The notes below the pieces were generated by a model. The model was not told the origin of the DNA and made no database searches. It saw only the letters and a list, made by a program, of their open reading frames with translations. From Clostridia bacterium (GTDB lineage: Bacteria; Bacillota; Clostridia; Oscillospirales; CAG-272): DNA of 64,000 bases. Position numbers and translations under genes: made by a program. Of this stretch, positions 42,559 through 52,272 are shown piece by piece. Location: contig JAFTJZ010000039.1 in assembly GCA_017456145.1 (NCBI GenBank), positions 27,479 through 91,478 on the forward strand, in the 5' to 3' direction. The first letter of the stretch is position 1. Each line of letters begins with the position of its first letter.

Positions 42559-43989
42559 TCATTCCGTCTCCCCGACGGATAGGTGCAGAGTGTATCGGGG
42601 GGCGGATTTATCCTTTGTGGACACGTCATCCCGTGCGCCCACAAAGGGAACCCAGACGACGCCCGCCTCATCGCAAAGCAGCGGCACTCTCTCGCGCAGC
42701 GCGGGGGGAATGCCTGCTGCGTTTTGCAGCTTGCGCACCTTGCGGTGCATTCCGCGGAGCAACAGAAGGTCCCCCTCCTTGCGCAGCCGAAAATATGCAC
42801 CTTTCATTATTGTATCAAATGTTAGTGTATCGTGTATGAATGGATTGTAAACATTTTGTGGATTTTTCAAAAATTTTTCACTTTGTGCATCATTTCGACA
42901 CGAAAAGGTCGCCGTGAAGGGGAGATCTGCCGTCAGTGTCAGCGTAATGCCGAGCTGTGGAAGGTGGTGCGTCCCCTCCGTCAGCGGAAGGAAAAGAGAG
43001 GCAACGGGAGGAGCTTGGGCGGACTTTTGACTCCAGCGCAGAGTGTGACCGTCGGCGGTAGCGCGGAGGTCACCGGGCAGATCGGTCATGCCGCGTGCGC
43101 GGGCCACCAGCTGTGACAGTGCATCGAGATGGCAGAGCTGTAAGCGATGCGTCGGTGGGGCGGTCTGCTCTCGCAGGGCGAGCAGCAGGGCACGGCGCAG
43201 CAGCGGCGGCGGTGCACCCTGCAGCACATCCAGACGCAGCGAGCCGTCGGGCAGACGAGCCTTGGTATGAAGGTCGCGGGCAAGTGTAAACAGATAGTCA
43301 TCATCCTCTCGCAGCGTATAGCAGGTGCGCAGTATCTGCATTTGCGGGTGGGGGACAATGTGCTCCATGGCGGGGATGATCTCCGCGCGCACGCGATTAC
43401 GGGCGTAAGCGGTATCGGCGTTGGTGCTGTCGGTGACGTACGTCAGGTGGTTTTTCTCGCAGTAGGCAAGGATATCCCGCCGAGTCACGCCGAGCAGCGG
43501 GCGAACCAGAGTGCCGCCTGCAAAGGGATGGGCGGGAGCAATGCCGCACAACCCCGTGGAGGAAGAGCCATCGGCAAGACGCAAAAGCACGGTTTCCATG
43601 TTATCGTCGGCATGATGTGCCGTGGCGAGCAGAGGGATGTGATGCTCCTGCATCAGCTCTGCGAAATACGCGTAACGCACCCGCCGCCCTGCCATTTCCG
43701 GGCTTTCGCCAGTCTGTGCGACAATGGCGGGAACATCGGTGTGCAGCACGTGGATCGGGCAACCGTACGCAGCGGCCAGCTCTCGGCAAAACGTCTCATC
43801 GCGGTCGGCCTCGCCCTCGCGGATGCCGTGATGCACGTGCGCCAAATGCAGCGCGTAACCGTGCCGACCTGCGTCCTGTGCCAGCAGATGCAGCAAGGCG
43901 CGGGAGTCCGCGCCACCCGACAGCGCAAGCAGCACGCTTGTATTCGGTGCGACATGAGCGGATTGGTGTGGGGGGGTGAAGCGTTTCAT
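42559..43989 (-). CDS. tilS: tRNA(Ile)-lysidine synthase TilS
   Basis: 476 residues, GGAGG upstream. The PP-loop SGGADS is at residues 24-29, with LHLAHVHHGIRE, ATAHHADDNMETVLLRL and VRPLLGVTRRDI following, and a C-terminal lysidine-synthase domain (LLLLRGMHRKVRKLQNAAGIP). It converts the wobble C of the AUA-reading tRNA(Ile) to lysidine and is essential. It is first in the tilS-hpt-ftsH block on the minus strand. Confidence 0.95.
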   Translation of the reverse strand: MKRFTPPHQSAHVAPNTSVLLALSGGADSRALLHLLAQDAGRHGYALHLAHVHHGIREGEADRDETFCRELAAAYGCPIHVLHTDVPAIVAQTGESPEMAGRRVRYAYFAELMQEHHIPLLATAHHADDNMETVLLRLADGSSSTGLCGIAPAHPFAGGTLVRPLLGVTRRDILAYCEKNHLTYVTDSTNADTAYARNRVRAEIIPAMEHIVPHPQMQILRTCYTLREDDDYLFTLARDLHTKARLPDGSLRLDVLQGAPPPLLRRALLLALREQTAPPTHRLQLCHLDALSQLVARARGMTDLPGDLRATADGHTLRWSQKSAQAPPVASLFLPLTEGTHHLPQLGITLTLTADLPFTATFSCRNDAQSEKFLKNPQNVYNPFIHDTLTFDTIMKGAYFRLRKEGDLLLLRGMHRKVRKLQNAAGIPPALRERVPLLCDEAGVVWVPFVGARDDVSTKDKSAPRYTLHLSVGETE

Positions 43990-44175
43990 GGGGATGCCTC
44001 CGCGGCTTGAGAATCTCCCAAAAACCTTGATGCGATTTTTGGGGCCGGATTGTTGCGGGAGAAGTGATGCTTGACGGGTGCGTTTATGCGATGATGCGTT
44101 TCGCTGTCAAGACAAGATCGGGGATCGCTTGCGATCGGTTTTGGTTTCACAAAGGGTTCTCCTCACCGTTTCTTC

Positions 44176-45525
44176 TCACGGCGTGGGAACGGAGCTTTCC
44201 TCTGCGATGGAGCGGAATTTGGTATAGCGGCCGATCCAGCCGACCTTGACGGTGCCGGTGGAGCCATGGCGGTTCTTTGCTACGATGATCTCGGCGATAT
44301 TACCTTCGGTATCGGAGGTGGCGTCGGTTTTATAATATTCGTCGCGGTAAAGGAACATGACGGTATCGGCGTCCTGCTCGATGGCACCCGAGTCACGCAG
44401 ATCGGAAAGCATGGGCTTTTTATCGGTACGGGATTCGGGACCGCGGGACAGCTGCGCGCAGCAGATAATGGGGACCATGAGCTCCTTTGCCATGATCTTG
44501 AGGTTACGGGAAATGTCACCGACTTCCTGCACACGGTTATCGATGCGCTTATCCGAGGTCATCAGCTGCAGATAGTCGATAATGACAAGGCCGAGATTTT
44601 GCACACGACGCAGCTTACCCTTCATACCCGTAACGGTGATGCCCGAGGTATCGTCAATGAGAATATCGCACTGGGAAAGCTTGGCGCTTGCCTCTGCGAT
44701 GTGATCCCACTCCTCGGGCTTGAGCTCACCCGTGCGGAGCGCATAGCTGTCGACCATGGCCTCGCTGGCGAGCATACGGTTGACCAACTGGTCAGCGGAC
44801 ATCTCCAAGGAGAAGATGCAGACCTTTTTCTTGGTCTGCTGGGCGACGTTGGTGGCGATATTGAGAGCAAAGCTGGTCTTTCCCATACCGGGGCGAGCGC
44901 CGACCAGGACCAGATCGCTCTTACCCATGCCCGCCAGCACCTTATCCAGCCCGGAAAAGCCCGTTTGCGTGCCGCGCGTAGCCTCTCGGTCGGTGTTGAG
45001 CTCATGCAGGTGGGCGTATACGTCCACCAGCACATCGCGGATGTGGCGGAAGTTCTTGGTATCCCGTCCCTGCGCCAATGCAAAGATCTGGGATTCTGCA
45101 TATTCAATGGTGTGACCGACGTCGTCCTGCTCGGAATACGCCGTATCGGTGACCTCGCCGCAGATGGCGATCAGCTGACGCAGCTGGCTTTTGTCACGCA
45201 CGATTTTGGCATAATCCGGTGCGTTGAGCGCGTTGGGAACAACCTCGGCAACGGTGCGAATGTACTGCTCCCCGCCCTCCTTGTCGTATACGCCTGCCCG
45301 CACCAGCGCCTCGATCAGCGTGACAACGTCGATCGATTTGTTTGCCAGATACAGCTCGTGCATGGCAAGGAAAATATGCTTGTGCTCCTGCAGATAGAAA
45401 TCCTCGGACTTTACGATCTCGGCAACCTCGTTGAAACAGTTGGGGTCGATCAGCACCGAGCCGAGCAGCGATTGCTCGGCGATCAGTGAAAAGGGAAGTC
45501 TTCGGTCAAGAATGGTTTCGTCCAT
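44176..45525 (-). CDS. dnaB: Replicative DNA helicase DnaB
   Basis: 449 residues, near the family norm. The N-terminal primase-interacting domain (RRLPFSLIAEQSLLGSVLIDPNCF) and the RecA-like helicase domain with Walker A GARPGMGKTSFAL, CIFSLEMSADQLVNRMLA, LVIIDYLQLM and SDLRDSGAIEQDAD are all present. It unwinds DNA at the replication fork. It is the last gene of a DUF2232-gdpP-rplI-dnaB block, in the same order as yybS-yybT-rplI-dnaC of Bacillus. Confidence 0.96.
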   Translation of the reverse strand: MDETILDRRLPFSLIAEQSLLGSVLIDPNCFNEVAEIVKSEDFYLQEHKHIFLAMHELYLANKSIDVVTLIEALVRAGVYDKEGGEQYIRTVAEVVPNALNAPDYAKIVRDKSQLRQLIAICGEVTDTAYSEQDDVGHTIEYAESQIFALAQGRDTKNFRHIRDVLVDVYAHLHELNTDREATRGTQTGFSGLDKVLAGMGKSDLVLVGARPGMGKTSFALNIATNVAQQTKKKVCIFSLEMSADQLVNRMLASEAMVDSYALRTGELKPEEWDHIAEASAKLSQCDILIDDTSGITVTGMKGKLRRVQNLGLVIIDYLQLMTSDKRIDNRVQEVGDISRNLKIMAKELMVPIICCAQLSRGPESRTDKKPMLSDLRDSGAIEQDADTVMFLYRDEYYKTDATSDTEGNIAEIIVAKNRHGSTGTVKVGWIGRYTKFRSIAEESSVPTP

Positions 45526-45594
45526 GATAGCCTCACATAAGCCTTCAAAAACCTTGATCGGTCTTTGAAAAGGATCGTTTTTGATAAGTTATCC

Positions 45595-45740
45595 GATAGT
45601 GTTGGGGGCATTGGGAGTCGGGGCGCTGCCCCGAGCCCCGGTTAAGAAACTTTTTTGAAAAAAGTTTCTTAACAATCTTCAAAAAACTTGAATCCAAAAG
45701 CTTTTATCTTTTGTTAAAGCTTTTGGTGCTTTGCAGGACA
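45595..45740. repeat. Palindromic dispersed repeat between rplI and dnaB
   Basis: GGGGCGCTGCCCCGAGCCCCGG followed by AAGAAACTTTTTTG and its arm AAAAAAGTTTCTT, then CCAAAAGCTTTT/AAAGCTTTTGG and GCAGGACAAAGGCCTGC. This is the most complete copy of the family. It sits inside a conserved operon, so it may act on the transcript between rplI and dnaB. Confidence 0.7.
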
Positions 45741-45756
45741 AAGGCCTGCGCGCTTT

Positions 45757-46206
45757 TTATTTCTTCTCAGCAACAGTCAGGTGGATCTTGCCGATGACAT
45801 CGGCGTGGAGCTTGACCTCGCGGGTGTAGCCGCCGAAGGTGCGAATGGGCTCATCGGAGAGGATCTTGCGCTTGTCGATGGTAATGCCGTGATCCTTGGC
45901 AAGTGCCTCGACGATGTCCTTGGAGGTGATGGAGCCGTACAGACGGTTATCCGAGCCGCCTGCACTGTGGATGACCAGCATGATGCCCTCCAGCTTTTGA
46001 GCGGTTGCCTGTGCCTCGGCGCGCTCGACAGCGGCGCGATGGTCGGCGGCAGCCTGCTTGTTTTTGATCTCATTGAGAGAGGCGGCGTCAGCGGGCTTTG
46101 CCAGCTTACGGGGGAAGAGGAAGTTTGCGGCATAGCCGTCGGAAACGTTGATGATCTGATCCTTTTTCCCTTGATTCTTGACGTCTTGCAGTAAAATAAC
46201 CTTCAT
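45757..46206 (-). CDS. rplI: 50S ribosomal protein L9
   Basis: 149 residues, AAAGGAC upstream. The L9 signature MKVILLQDVKNQGKKDQI and VSDGYAANFLFPRKLA opens the protein; the long central helix and the C-terminal RNA-binding domain (LYGSITSKDIVEAL, KLHADVIGKIHLTV) follow. It binds 23S rRNA near the L1 stalk. It follows gdpP by about 55 bases. Confidence 0.97.
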   Translation of the reverse strand: MKVILLQDVKNQGKKDQIINVSDGYAANFLFPRKLAKPADAASLNEIKNKQAAADHRAAVERAEAQATAQKLEGIMLVIHSAGGSDNRLYGSITSKDIVEALAKDHGITIDKRKILSDEPIRTFGGYTREVKLHADVIGKIHLTVAEKK

Positions 46207-46260
46207 GATAATTGTGTCCTTTCAATGCTGTATTTACAAATGGAATTTGTTATAAATTTT

Positions 46261-48390
46261 TTAATTGGCGGTCTTTTTCGTACCGCTCTGCTCAGCGCGC
46301 AGATAGTCGTCGATGGCATCCTTGAGGCGCTCGCAGGCTTGCTTTAGGTTGGTGCCGTTGATCTGGGCACCCGCCATATCAAAGTGACCGCCGCCGCCCA
46401 AGCGCTCCATGATCAACTGCACGTTGATGCGGTCGCCCGAGCGGGCAGAGATGCTGACGCCTGTCTCGGTCTTAATGAGTGCGAAGGAGGCGTCGATGCC
46501 GCGTACGGCGAGCAGCTTATCGGCTGCCTTGGAGGCGGCGATGCGAGGATTGGTATGATCCTCACCCATATTTTTGCTGTCGATCCACGTGATGGCAATG
46601 CGACGGCGGTAGACCGTGGCGTTTGCCCCGAACAGACCCGACGTCCGCAGCTCCTCGGGAGTGTCGTAGAAGAAGGAGCGGGTCACGTTGGTGTGTGCGC
46701 CGCGACCGTAGAGATAGTGCACGGCAGAGAAGGTCTGCGCACCGGTGGAGTGCGTGAAGTTTTTGGTATCAAGCATAATGCCCGAGAGCAGCAGCGTCGC
46801 CTCCTCCTTGAGCAGCTCCTCGGCAAAGGGACTCTGCTCGAGCATCTCGGTGATCAGCTCACTGGCCGAGGATGCGGTGGGGTGAATGTAGCTGAGTGCG
46901 GGGGCAAATTCAAACACCTCAAACTGTCTGTGGTGGTCGATGATGGCGATATTGGCGACGTTGTGGGCGATGTCGGGGGACTCGACGATGTTGACGTTAT
47001 TGACGTCCACCATGATCAGAAGCGTATCCGAGCGCACCATGTCAAGCCCCGTGGCAGCATCTACGAACATACCGTCGTAGAGCGACAGCCCCGCCAGCTG
47101 CTCGGCACAAATGGCAAACGATTCACAGCGCAGATCGGTGACGATGCGCACATCCGTGCTCTCGCCATCGCCTCTGGCACACAGCGCCAAGCGCGCTGCG
47201 CCCACGCAAGCACCGATGGCGTCGTAGTCGGGATTTTTGTGTCCCATGATCAGGACGTTGCCCGCCCGTGCCGCCATGGCACACAGCTGATTGGAATTGA
47301 CACGGGAAATGACCGAGGTATTGCTCTGGAGCAGCTTGACCTGACCACCGTAAACGGCAATGCCGTCGGCACGCTTGACGACGACCTGGTCGCCGCCGCG
47401 CTGCAGTGCCACGTCCAGTGCTGCACTTGCAATCGACTCGCATTCGCGGAAGGAATTGCCGGTGGCGGCAATGCCCATGGAGATGGTCACAGGGTAACTG
47501 TTGTCACCCAGACGTACACTGCGTACTCGCTCAAGGATATTGAAATTATCCTCGATGCAGCGCTGCAGCGCTGCGGCGGAGAATAAAAGCAAATATTTGT
47601 CACGGTCGTATTCTCGCAAAAGTCCGCCGATCTCCTGCGCCCAATTCTGGAGAATGGTCTCCAGCTCGTTGGCGGCAGAACGGTAGCTGACGCGCACGTA
47701 CTGTGCCAGCTCCTGCAAATTATCCAGCACGATGTAAGCGATGATGGGCTCCTCGCGCTGCAATTTGGCGCGCAGATCAACGTAATCGGTCACGTCGCGG
47801 AAGTTGACCAGATAATATTCTTGTCCGCGTGAGCGCAGTGCGTATGGATAAAGCTCATAGGTGCGCTCGCCGATGCGGTAGGTATCGTTGTGTACCTCGA
47901 GATCAAGGTTGCCCTCGCGGTCGACGGCGCGGCGCGTTGCGTATTCGGGCGCGCGGATGGCGAGATTGGCAAGCTCGGCGGGAGAGATGTCGCAGAAGGT
48001 ACGCAGCGGTGCATTGTACAGAGGGGAGGACAGCCCGAGAATGGACTGCATGGCGCTGTTGATCGCCTTGACGTTCCCCTTGAGATCCACGACAGCGTAA
48101 GGCAGATCGGCGACGTATTTGAACACGTCATAGATCTCGGTGTTCAGACGCTCCGCGTCGTCGGCAATGCCGCGCAGACGCTTGTAGCGGAGCAGATACA
48201 ATGTGATCGCGCCGGCACAAAGCAGCAAATAGATCGCCAATGTCAGAACACAGATGGCGCGCAGATCCTCTGCACTGCTGCTGTAGCTGATGGTACACAG
48301 CAGCGAAAGAAAGAGCGCTCCGCCGCCCGCACAGATGCCAAGCGGCAGCATGGCGTCGGAATGAAATTCGTCTTTTCGTTTGTTTTGCAT
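46261..48390 (-). CDS. gdpP: Cyclic-di-AMP phosphodiesterase GdpP
   Basis: 709 residues, AAAGGAG upstream. Domains in order: two transmembrane helices (LGICAGGGALFLSLLC, AIYLLLCAGAITLYLL), a PAS-like region (DLPYAVVDLKGNVKAINSAM), a degenerate GGDEF domain (YDRDKYLLLFSAAALQRCIED), and DHH/DHHA1 domains with GHKNPDYDAIGAC, VDVNN, DHHRQ and GGGGHFDMAGAQ. It hydrolyses c-di-AMP to pApA at the membrane, setting the level of this osmotic and cell-wall signal. Confidence 0.95.
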   Translation of the reverse strand: MQNKRKDEFHSDAMLPLGICAGGGALFLSLLCTISYSSSAEDLRAICVLTLAIYLLLCAGAITLYLLRYKRLRGIADDAERLNTEIYDVFKYVADLPYAVVDLKGNVKAINSAMQSILGLSSPLYNAPLRTFCDISPAELANLAIRAPEYATRRAVDREGNLDLEVHNDTYRIGERTYELYPYALRSRGQEYYLVNFRDVTDYVDLRAKLQREEPIIAYIVLDNLQELAQYVRVSYRSAANELETILQNWAQEIGGLLREYDRDKYLLLFSAAALQRCIEDNFNILERVRSVRLGDNSYPVTISMGIAATGNSFRECESIASAALDVALQRGGDQVVVKRADGIAVYGGQVKLLQSNTSVISRVNSNQLCAMAARAGNVLIMGHKNPDYDAIGACVGAARLALCARGDGESTDVRIVTDLRCESFAICAEQLAGLSLYDGMFVDAATGLDMVRSDTLLIMVDVNNVNIVESPDIAHNVANIAIIDHHRQFEVFEFAPALSYIHPTASSASELITEMLEQSPFAEELLKEEATLLLSGIMLDTKNFTHSTGAQTFSAVHYLYGRGAHTNVTRSFFYDTPEELRTSGLFGANATVYRRRIAITWIDSKNMGEDHTNPRIAASKAADKLLAVRGIDASFALIKTETGVSISARSGDRINVQLIMERLGGGGHFDMAGAQINGTNLKQACERLKDAIDDYLRAEQSGTKKTAN

Positions 48391-48413
48391 GGAGAGGTTC
48401 TCCTTTGGTGTCT

Positions 48414-49652
48414 TCAGTGAGATGAGCCGTCACCGCTCTTGTCGTCGTGATCGCCGTTTTGTGCCTTCATGATGGCGGCGATCCGAAGAAGGAGCGGGCG
48501 GGTAAGGGTGGTCGTCGCACCTGTGAGCGCAACGAAGATCAGAAAAATCGGGGGCATGAACAGGGCTGCAACCAAGGCAAGCACCAGATACAGCGGCGAG
48601 GGGCGGACGCAATAGGAAGAGTAGAGCGACCATGCGCCCACAATGAGCATGCCGGGGAAGAGGATCAGCCAAAGGTTTTGCGATACGGCAAGAAAGACTG
48701 TGATCTTTGAGGCGGAGAAGAAGAACAGAGCGATAAGAGAGCAGGCGACAAAGATGAGTGCCGAGGGGATGCTCATGATAAAGCGGCGTGCAACCAATGT
48801 GCAAAACTGTTTCATGCCCATCGACGGATAACTCATGACGCACAGATACTGGGCGGCATAAGCGATGGCGAGGAACACGATGACAATGATGCCGGGGGAG
48901 AGCAAGAGAACCAGGGTGAACAGCTGGGATAAAACATCTGCCAGGGGAATCTCGGTTCCTTCAAATTGCATACGCAACAGAGCAAAGCTCTCATCGTGGA
49001 GTGCCAGGTCAAGCAGCTTGGCGTGCAGCTCGGAGACCGCAGCGGAGAGGGCGTCAAACGACATTTCCGTACCGGACAGCCGCCATAGAAGGGCCGCGAG
49101 GAACAAGCTCACCCCGCCCAGCACCAGTGCCGATGAGCAAATGGCGCTCACACGCCCTTCGTTTTGCATGATCTTACGGCCGAGGATGTATGCTGCAGGA
49201 AAGCAGGGCAGTGAGAACAGTGCGGTCAGCATATCGCTTGAGAGCACGGCGGTGATAGCGTAGGCAACGATGGGCAGACAAATCAGCAGCGGGTGCCGCG
49301 TAGTGGTATACAGAAAGGCGGTCAGCGCAACAGTGGATATGATACAGATCACCGTGGCACCTGCGGCTGCCCCACCGAAGGTCGTCCCCAAAAGGAAGGA
49401 AACCACAAGCAGCAGCCAACCATGGAAGGTTCGATTGGCGCGAAGATAAAAGATGGCACTGAGTAAAACAGGCAGCCACCAAAAGGATGGATACAGAGTC
49501 GCCACGGCGGGGTAAACCGCGCAAGCGACGCAGATCAGGCTGAGCAGACACACCCCAACAGGGGAGAGCGTCGGCAGGGCATCGCGGTCATCCCATGGAT
49601 TTGCCTCGGCGACGACCTTAACGCGAAGATTGGGTAAGGGAGGGAGATTCAT
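48414..49652 (-). CDS. DUF2232 (YybS-like) membrane protein
   Basis: 412 residues, AAAGGAG upstream. Eight or so hydrophobic segments (for example FWWLPVLLSAIFYLRA, LFTLVLLLSPGIIVIVFLAI, YLVLALVAALFMPPIFLIFVAL). Its place before gdpP-rplI-dnaB matches yybS of Bacillus, and its size and topology fit DUF2232. The function is not known; a link to cell envelope or transport is supposed. The C-terminus is hydrophilic (AQNGDHDDKSGDGSSH). Confidence 0.85.
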   Translation of the reverse strand: MNLPPLPNLRVKVVAEANPWDDRDALPTLSPVGVCLLSLICVACAVYPAVATLYPSFWWLPVLLSAIFYLRANRTFHGWLLLVVSFLLGTTFGGAAAGATVICIISTVALTAFLYTTTRHPLLICLPIVAYAITAVLSSDMLTALFSLPCFPAAYILGRKIMQNEGRVSAICSSALVLGGVSLFLAALLWRLSGTEMSFDALSAAVSELHAKLLDLALHDESFALLRMQFEGTEIPLADVLSQLFTLVLLLSPGIIVIVFLAIAYAAQYLCVMSYPSMGMKQFCTLVARRFIMSIPSALIFVACSLIALFFFSASKITVFLAVSQNLWLILFPGMLIVGAWSLYSSYCVRPSPLYLVLALVAALFMPPIFLIFVALTGATTTLTRPLLLRIAAIMKAQNGDHDDKSGDGSSH

Positions 49653-49835
49653 ATTCGGTACTCCTTTTTGAATGCTGCGCTTGACACAGCACTCCGATTA
49701 TAACAGTATACCATATTTTTCTCGATTTGTAAACAACTGAAGGCACAATTTTATGAAAATTCATTCAAACTTCTCGCGATCTTCAAAAAAAGATGAAAAT
49801 TTTTGAAAAAAAGCAAAGAAAATTTCAAAAAACAC
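49653..49835. other. AT-rich spacer between divergent housekeeping operons
   Basis: It contains runs of A and T and no supported gene. It holds the upstream region of the DUF2232 operon on one side and leads to the rimP promoter on the other. Confidence 0.4.
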
Positions 49836-49864
49836 TTGCAAAAAGGGAAAAAGCATGGTATAAT
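49836..49864 (+). promoter_or_regulatory. Promoter of the rimP-nusA-infB operon
   Basis: TTGCAA (49836-49841), 17 bases, TATAAT (49859-49864). It is the only good promoter upstream of rimP. Confidence 0.8.
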
Positions 49865-49890
49865 GATAGCGTAGATAATGTAAGGTTGTG

Positions 49891-49916
49891 AGTGGGTTCA
49901 AGCGAATCCACTTTTC
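49891..49916 (+). promoter_or_regulatory. rimP leader hairpin
   Basis: AGTGGGTTC (49891-49899) pairs with GAATCCACT (49904-49912) through a 4-base loop, one G-T pair, followed by TTTT. A hairpin at this place is a common feature ahead of Firmicute rimP-nusA operons and may work in NusA feedback. Confidence 0.6.
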
Positions 49917-49968
49917 CTTTGCAGAAATAAAATTCGGTGACCGCTGCGAGCGGGGGAGGCATCAGAAT

Positions 49969-50457
49969 ATGGCGAATAAAAAGGGTGGCATTGCCGCTGT
50001 CGTCCGTGGGCTGGCAGAGCCACTGGCAGAGCGACTGGGCTATGTGCTGTGGGATGTGGAATATGTGCGCGAGGGCGCGGATTATTATCTGCGGATCACG
50101 CTGGACAGTGAAAACGGCATCACGCTGGATGATTGCGAGACCTTCAGCCGCGCCATTGACCCGCTGCTGGATGAGGCCGATCCCATTTCCGACGCCTACC
50201 ATCTGGAGGTCAGCTCTCCCGGCATTGAGCGCGAGCTCAAGACCGCCGAACACATTGCCGCCTGCACAGGCTGGGATGTGGAGGCAAAGCTGTTCACCCC
50301 CATCGATGGGCAGCGTGTCGTCAAAGGTGTGCTTTTGGGAATGGATGAGGATAAGAACGTGCACATCGCGCCCGGTGGCAGCGATGCGGACCGCGTGATC
50401 CCCTTCTCCTCCATCAGCCGTCTTTGCACCGTCTACGACTTCTCTTCGGGCGAGTGA
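49969..50457 (+). CDS. rimP: Ribosome maturation factor RimP
   Basis: 162 residues from ATG 49969, with GGGGGAGG ten bases upstream; the frame back to 49888 runs through the leader hairpin. Family marks: LAEPLAERLGYVLWDVEYVREG, YYLRITLDSENGITLDDCETFSRAI, and YHLEVSSPGIERELKT. It binds the 30S subunit during assembly. It heads the rimP-nusA-ylxR-ylxQ-infB operon. Confidence 0.95.
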   Translation: MANKKGGIAAVVRGLAEPLAERLGYVLWDVEYVREGADYYLRITLDSENGITLDDCETFSRAIDPLLDEADPISDAYHLEVSSPGIERELKTAEHIAACTGWDVEAKLFTPIDGQRVVKGVLLGMDEDKNVHIAPGGSDADRVIPFSSISRLCTVYDFSSGE

Positions 50458-50514
50458 GCTCGACCCGACGGTATATAATTTCCCTGTTTAGAATGAATAA
50501 GGAAGGAAAAAACA

Positions 50515-51540
50515 ATGAACAAAGAGTTTTTTGAGGCGCTGGAGCTGTTGCAGAAGGAAAAGGGCATTGAGCCCTCGTATATGATCGAAAAGATCGAGGC
50601 AGCACTCAAGACCGCTTGCGCCAAGGAGTACAGCGCCACCGCGCAGTTCCGCGTGGATATCAATCCCGAGAAAAAGGATATTAAGGTATATCGTCAGATG
50701 AAGGTCGTGGAGGAGGTCGAGGACCCCGAGGCACAGATCTCGCTTGCTGAGGCCAAGGCGATCAGCAAGAGATACGACATCGGCTCGGACGTTGAGACCG
50801 AGATCAAGACCAAGAACGTGCGCCGCTTGAGCGCCAACGCCGCAAAGAACGTCATCATTCAGGCGATTCGCGAGGGCGAGAGAATGGCGATGCAGAGAGC
50901 GTACGAGAATAAAAAGGAAGAGATCATCACCGCCACGGTTCTCAAGGTGGACAGCGAGACGGGTGCTGCAATTCTCGAAACGGGAACGAGCACTGTCGTG
51001 CTCCCCAAGAACGAGCAGATCCCCGGCGAAGAGTTCCATGTGGGCGATCGCGTCAAGGTGTACGTTTGCGAGGTCAATCGCGAGTCCCGCGGCCCGCTGG
51101 TCACGCTGTCCCGCTCTCATGCAGGGCTGGTGCGCCGGATGTTTGAGCTGGAGATTCCCGAAATCGTCGACGGCACGGTGCTGGTCAGAGGCATTGCCCG
51201 AGAGGCAGGCTCCCGTACCAAGATCTCTGTCGAATCCCGCGACCCGGGTGTCGATCCCGTGGGCGCTTGCATCGGTAACCACGGTATGCGTATTGCCAGC
51301 ATCATCGACGAGCTGCGCGGCGAAAAGGTGGATGTCGTGCAATACGATGAGGATCCCGTTAAGTACGTTGCCGCAGCGCTGGCACCTGCCAAGGTGATCA
51401 GCGTGGAGATGACGGGGGAGAAGGCGTGTAAGGTCATTGTGGATCCCGCGCAGCAATCGCTGGCGATCGGCAGACAGGGACAGAACGCACGGCTGGTTGC
51501 CCGTCTGACGGGACATAAGGTCGATATCAAGACCGAATAA
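50515..51540 (+). CDS. nusA: Transcription termination/antitermination protein NusA
   Basis: 341 residues, AAGGAAGG upstream. It has the N-terminal RNA-polymerase-binding domain (FFEALELLQKEKGIEPSYMIEKIEAALKTA), S1 domain and two KH domains (DPGVDPVGACIGNHGMRI, ACKVIVDPAQQSLAIGRQGQNARLVARLTG). It lacks the acidic C-terminal repeats of enteric NusA, as is normal for Firmicutes. It controls pausing and termination by RNA polymerase. Confidence 0.96.
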   Translation: MNKEFFEALELLQKEKGIEPSYMIEKIEAALKTACAKEYSATAQFRVDINPEKKDIKVYRQMKVVEEVEDPEAQISLAEAKAISKRYDIGSDVETEIKTKNVRRLSANAAKNVIIQAIREGERMAMQRAYENKKEEIITATVLKVDSETGAAILETGTSTVVLPKNEQIPGEEFHVGDRVKVYVCEVNRESRGPLVTLSRSHAGLVRRMFELEIPEIVDGTVLVRGIAREAGSRTKISVESRDPGVDPVGACIGNHGMRIASIIDELRGEKVDVVQYDEDPVKYVAAALAPAKVISVEMTGEKACKVIVDPAQQSLAIGRQGQNARLVARLTGHKVDIKTE

Positions 51541-51582
51541 GAGTCATCCAATCTAAACGTGATGGAAAAGGAGGAATGCGAT

Positions 51583-51888
51583 ATGGCAAAGGCTGTACAG
51601 CCCAAGGTGAAAAAGATCCCCGTCAGACAGTGTCTGGGCTGCAATGAGCATAAGCCCAAAATCGAGCTGCTGCGTGTGCTGCGCTCGCCCGAGGGAGAAA
51701 TTTCCTTGGATTTTACGGGCAAAAAATCGGGGCGCGGTGCCTATTTGTGCCGCGATGTCAAGTGCTTGCGCCGCGTACGCAAGTCAGGACGCGTTGAGAC
51801 GGCGCTGGGTGTCGCCATTCCTGCCGAGGTCTATGACGATATGGAAAAAGAGCTGCTGCTCGATGCGGCCTCGGGAGAGGACGCATGA
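51583..51888 (+). CDS. ylxR: YlxR family RNA-binding protein
   Basis: 101 residues from ATG 51583 with AAAGGAGG upstream; ATG 51559 precedes that site. The YlxR signature IPVRQCLGCNEHKPKIELLRVLRSP and KKSGRGAYLCRDVKCL is complete. It probably binds RNA and, in Bacillus, affects RNase P or transcription of metabolic genes. It overlaps ylxQ by four bases. Confidence 0.93.
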   Translation: MAKAVQPKVKKIPVRQCLGCNEHKPKIELLRVLRSPEGEISLDFTGKKSGRGAYLCRDVKCLRRVRKSGRVETALGVAIPAEVYDDMEKELLLDAASGEDA

Positions 51889-52226
51889 GCGGGCTGCAAA
51901 CGCCGCTCTTACGTGCGCTTGGGCTTTGTGCCAGAGCGCGAGGGCTGATCACGGGAGTTCCCATGATTTGTGATGCCATGCGGACTGCAAAGGCGCCGCG
52001 GCTGGTCCTTGTGGCGGCGAATGCCTCTGAAAATACAAAAAAACGGCTGAACGACAAATGCACGTATTACAAGGTGCGCTTGCTGACGCTGCCGATCGAT
52101 ATCGATACACTTGCCCACGCGGTGGGCAAATCGTCAAGCCTTGGTGCGGTGGGGCTGACCGATGAGAATCTGTGCCGTCTGGTCACGGACGCGCTGGAGA
52201 AAACAACGCACGAAAACAAAGAATAA
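51885..52226 (+). CDS. ylxQ: YlxQ, L7Ae-like ribosomal protein
   Basis: 113 residues, GGAGAGG upstream, ATGA overlap with ylxR. L7Ae/L30e fold marks: LLRALGLCARARGLITGVPMICDAM, LVLVAANASENTKKRL and AVGKSSSLGAVGLTDENLCRLV. It is a probable K-turn RNA-binding protein, non-essential in Bacillus. It keeps its normal place between ylxR and infB. Confidence 0.9.
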   Translation: MSGLQTPLLRALGLCARARGLITGVPMICDAMRTAKAPRLVLVAANASENTKKRLNDKCTYYKVRLLTLPIDIDTLAHAVGKSSSLGAVGLTDENLCRLVTDALEKTTHENKE

Positions 52227-52272
52227 CGCAAACCAAACGCTATATATTTAAGAAAGGTTGCACGGTCATACA

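Noticed and set aside
49891-49912. Possible tRNA T-arm (GGTTCAAGCGAATCC)
   Set aside because: No acceptor stem, anticodon arm or D-arm can be formed around it; it is better explained as the rimP leader hairpin.
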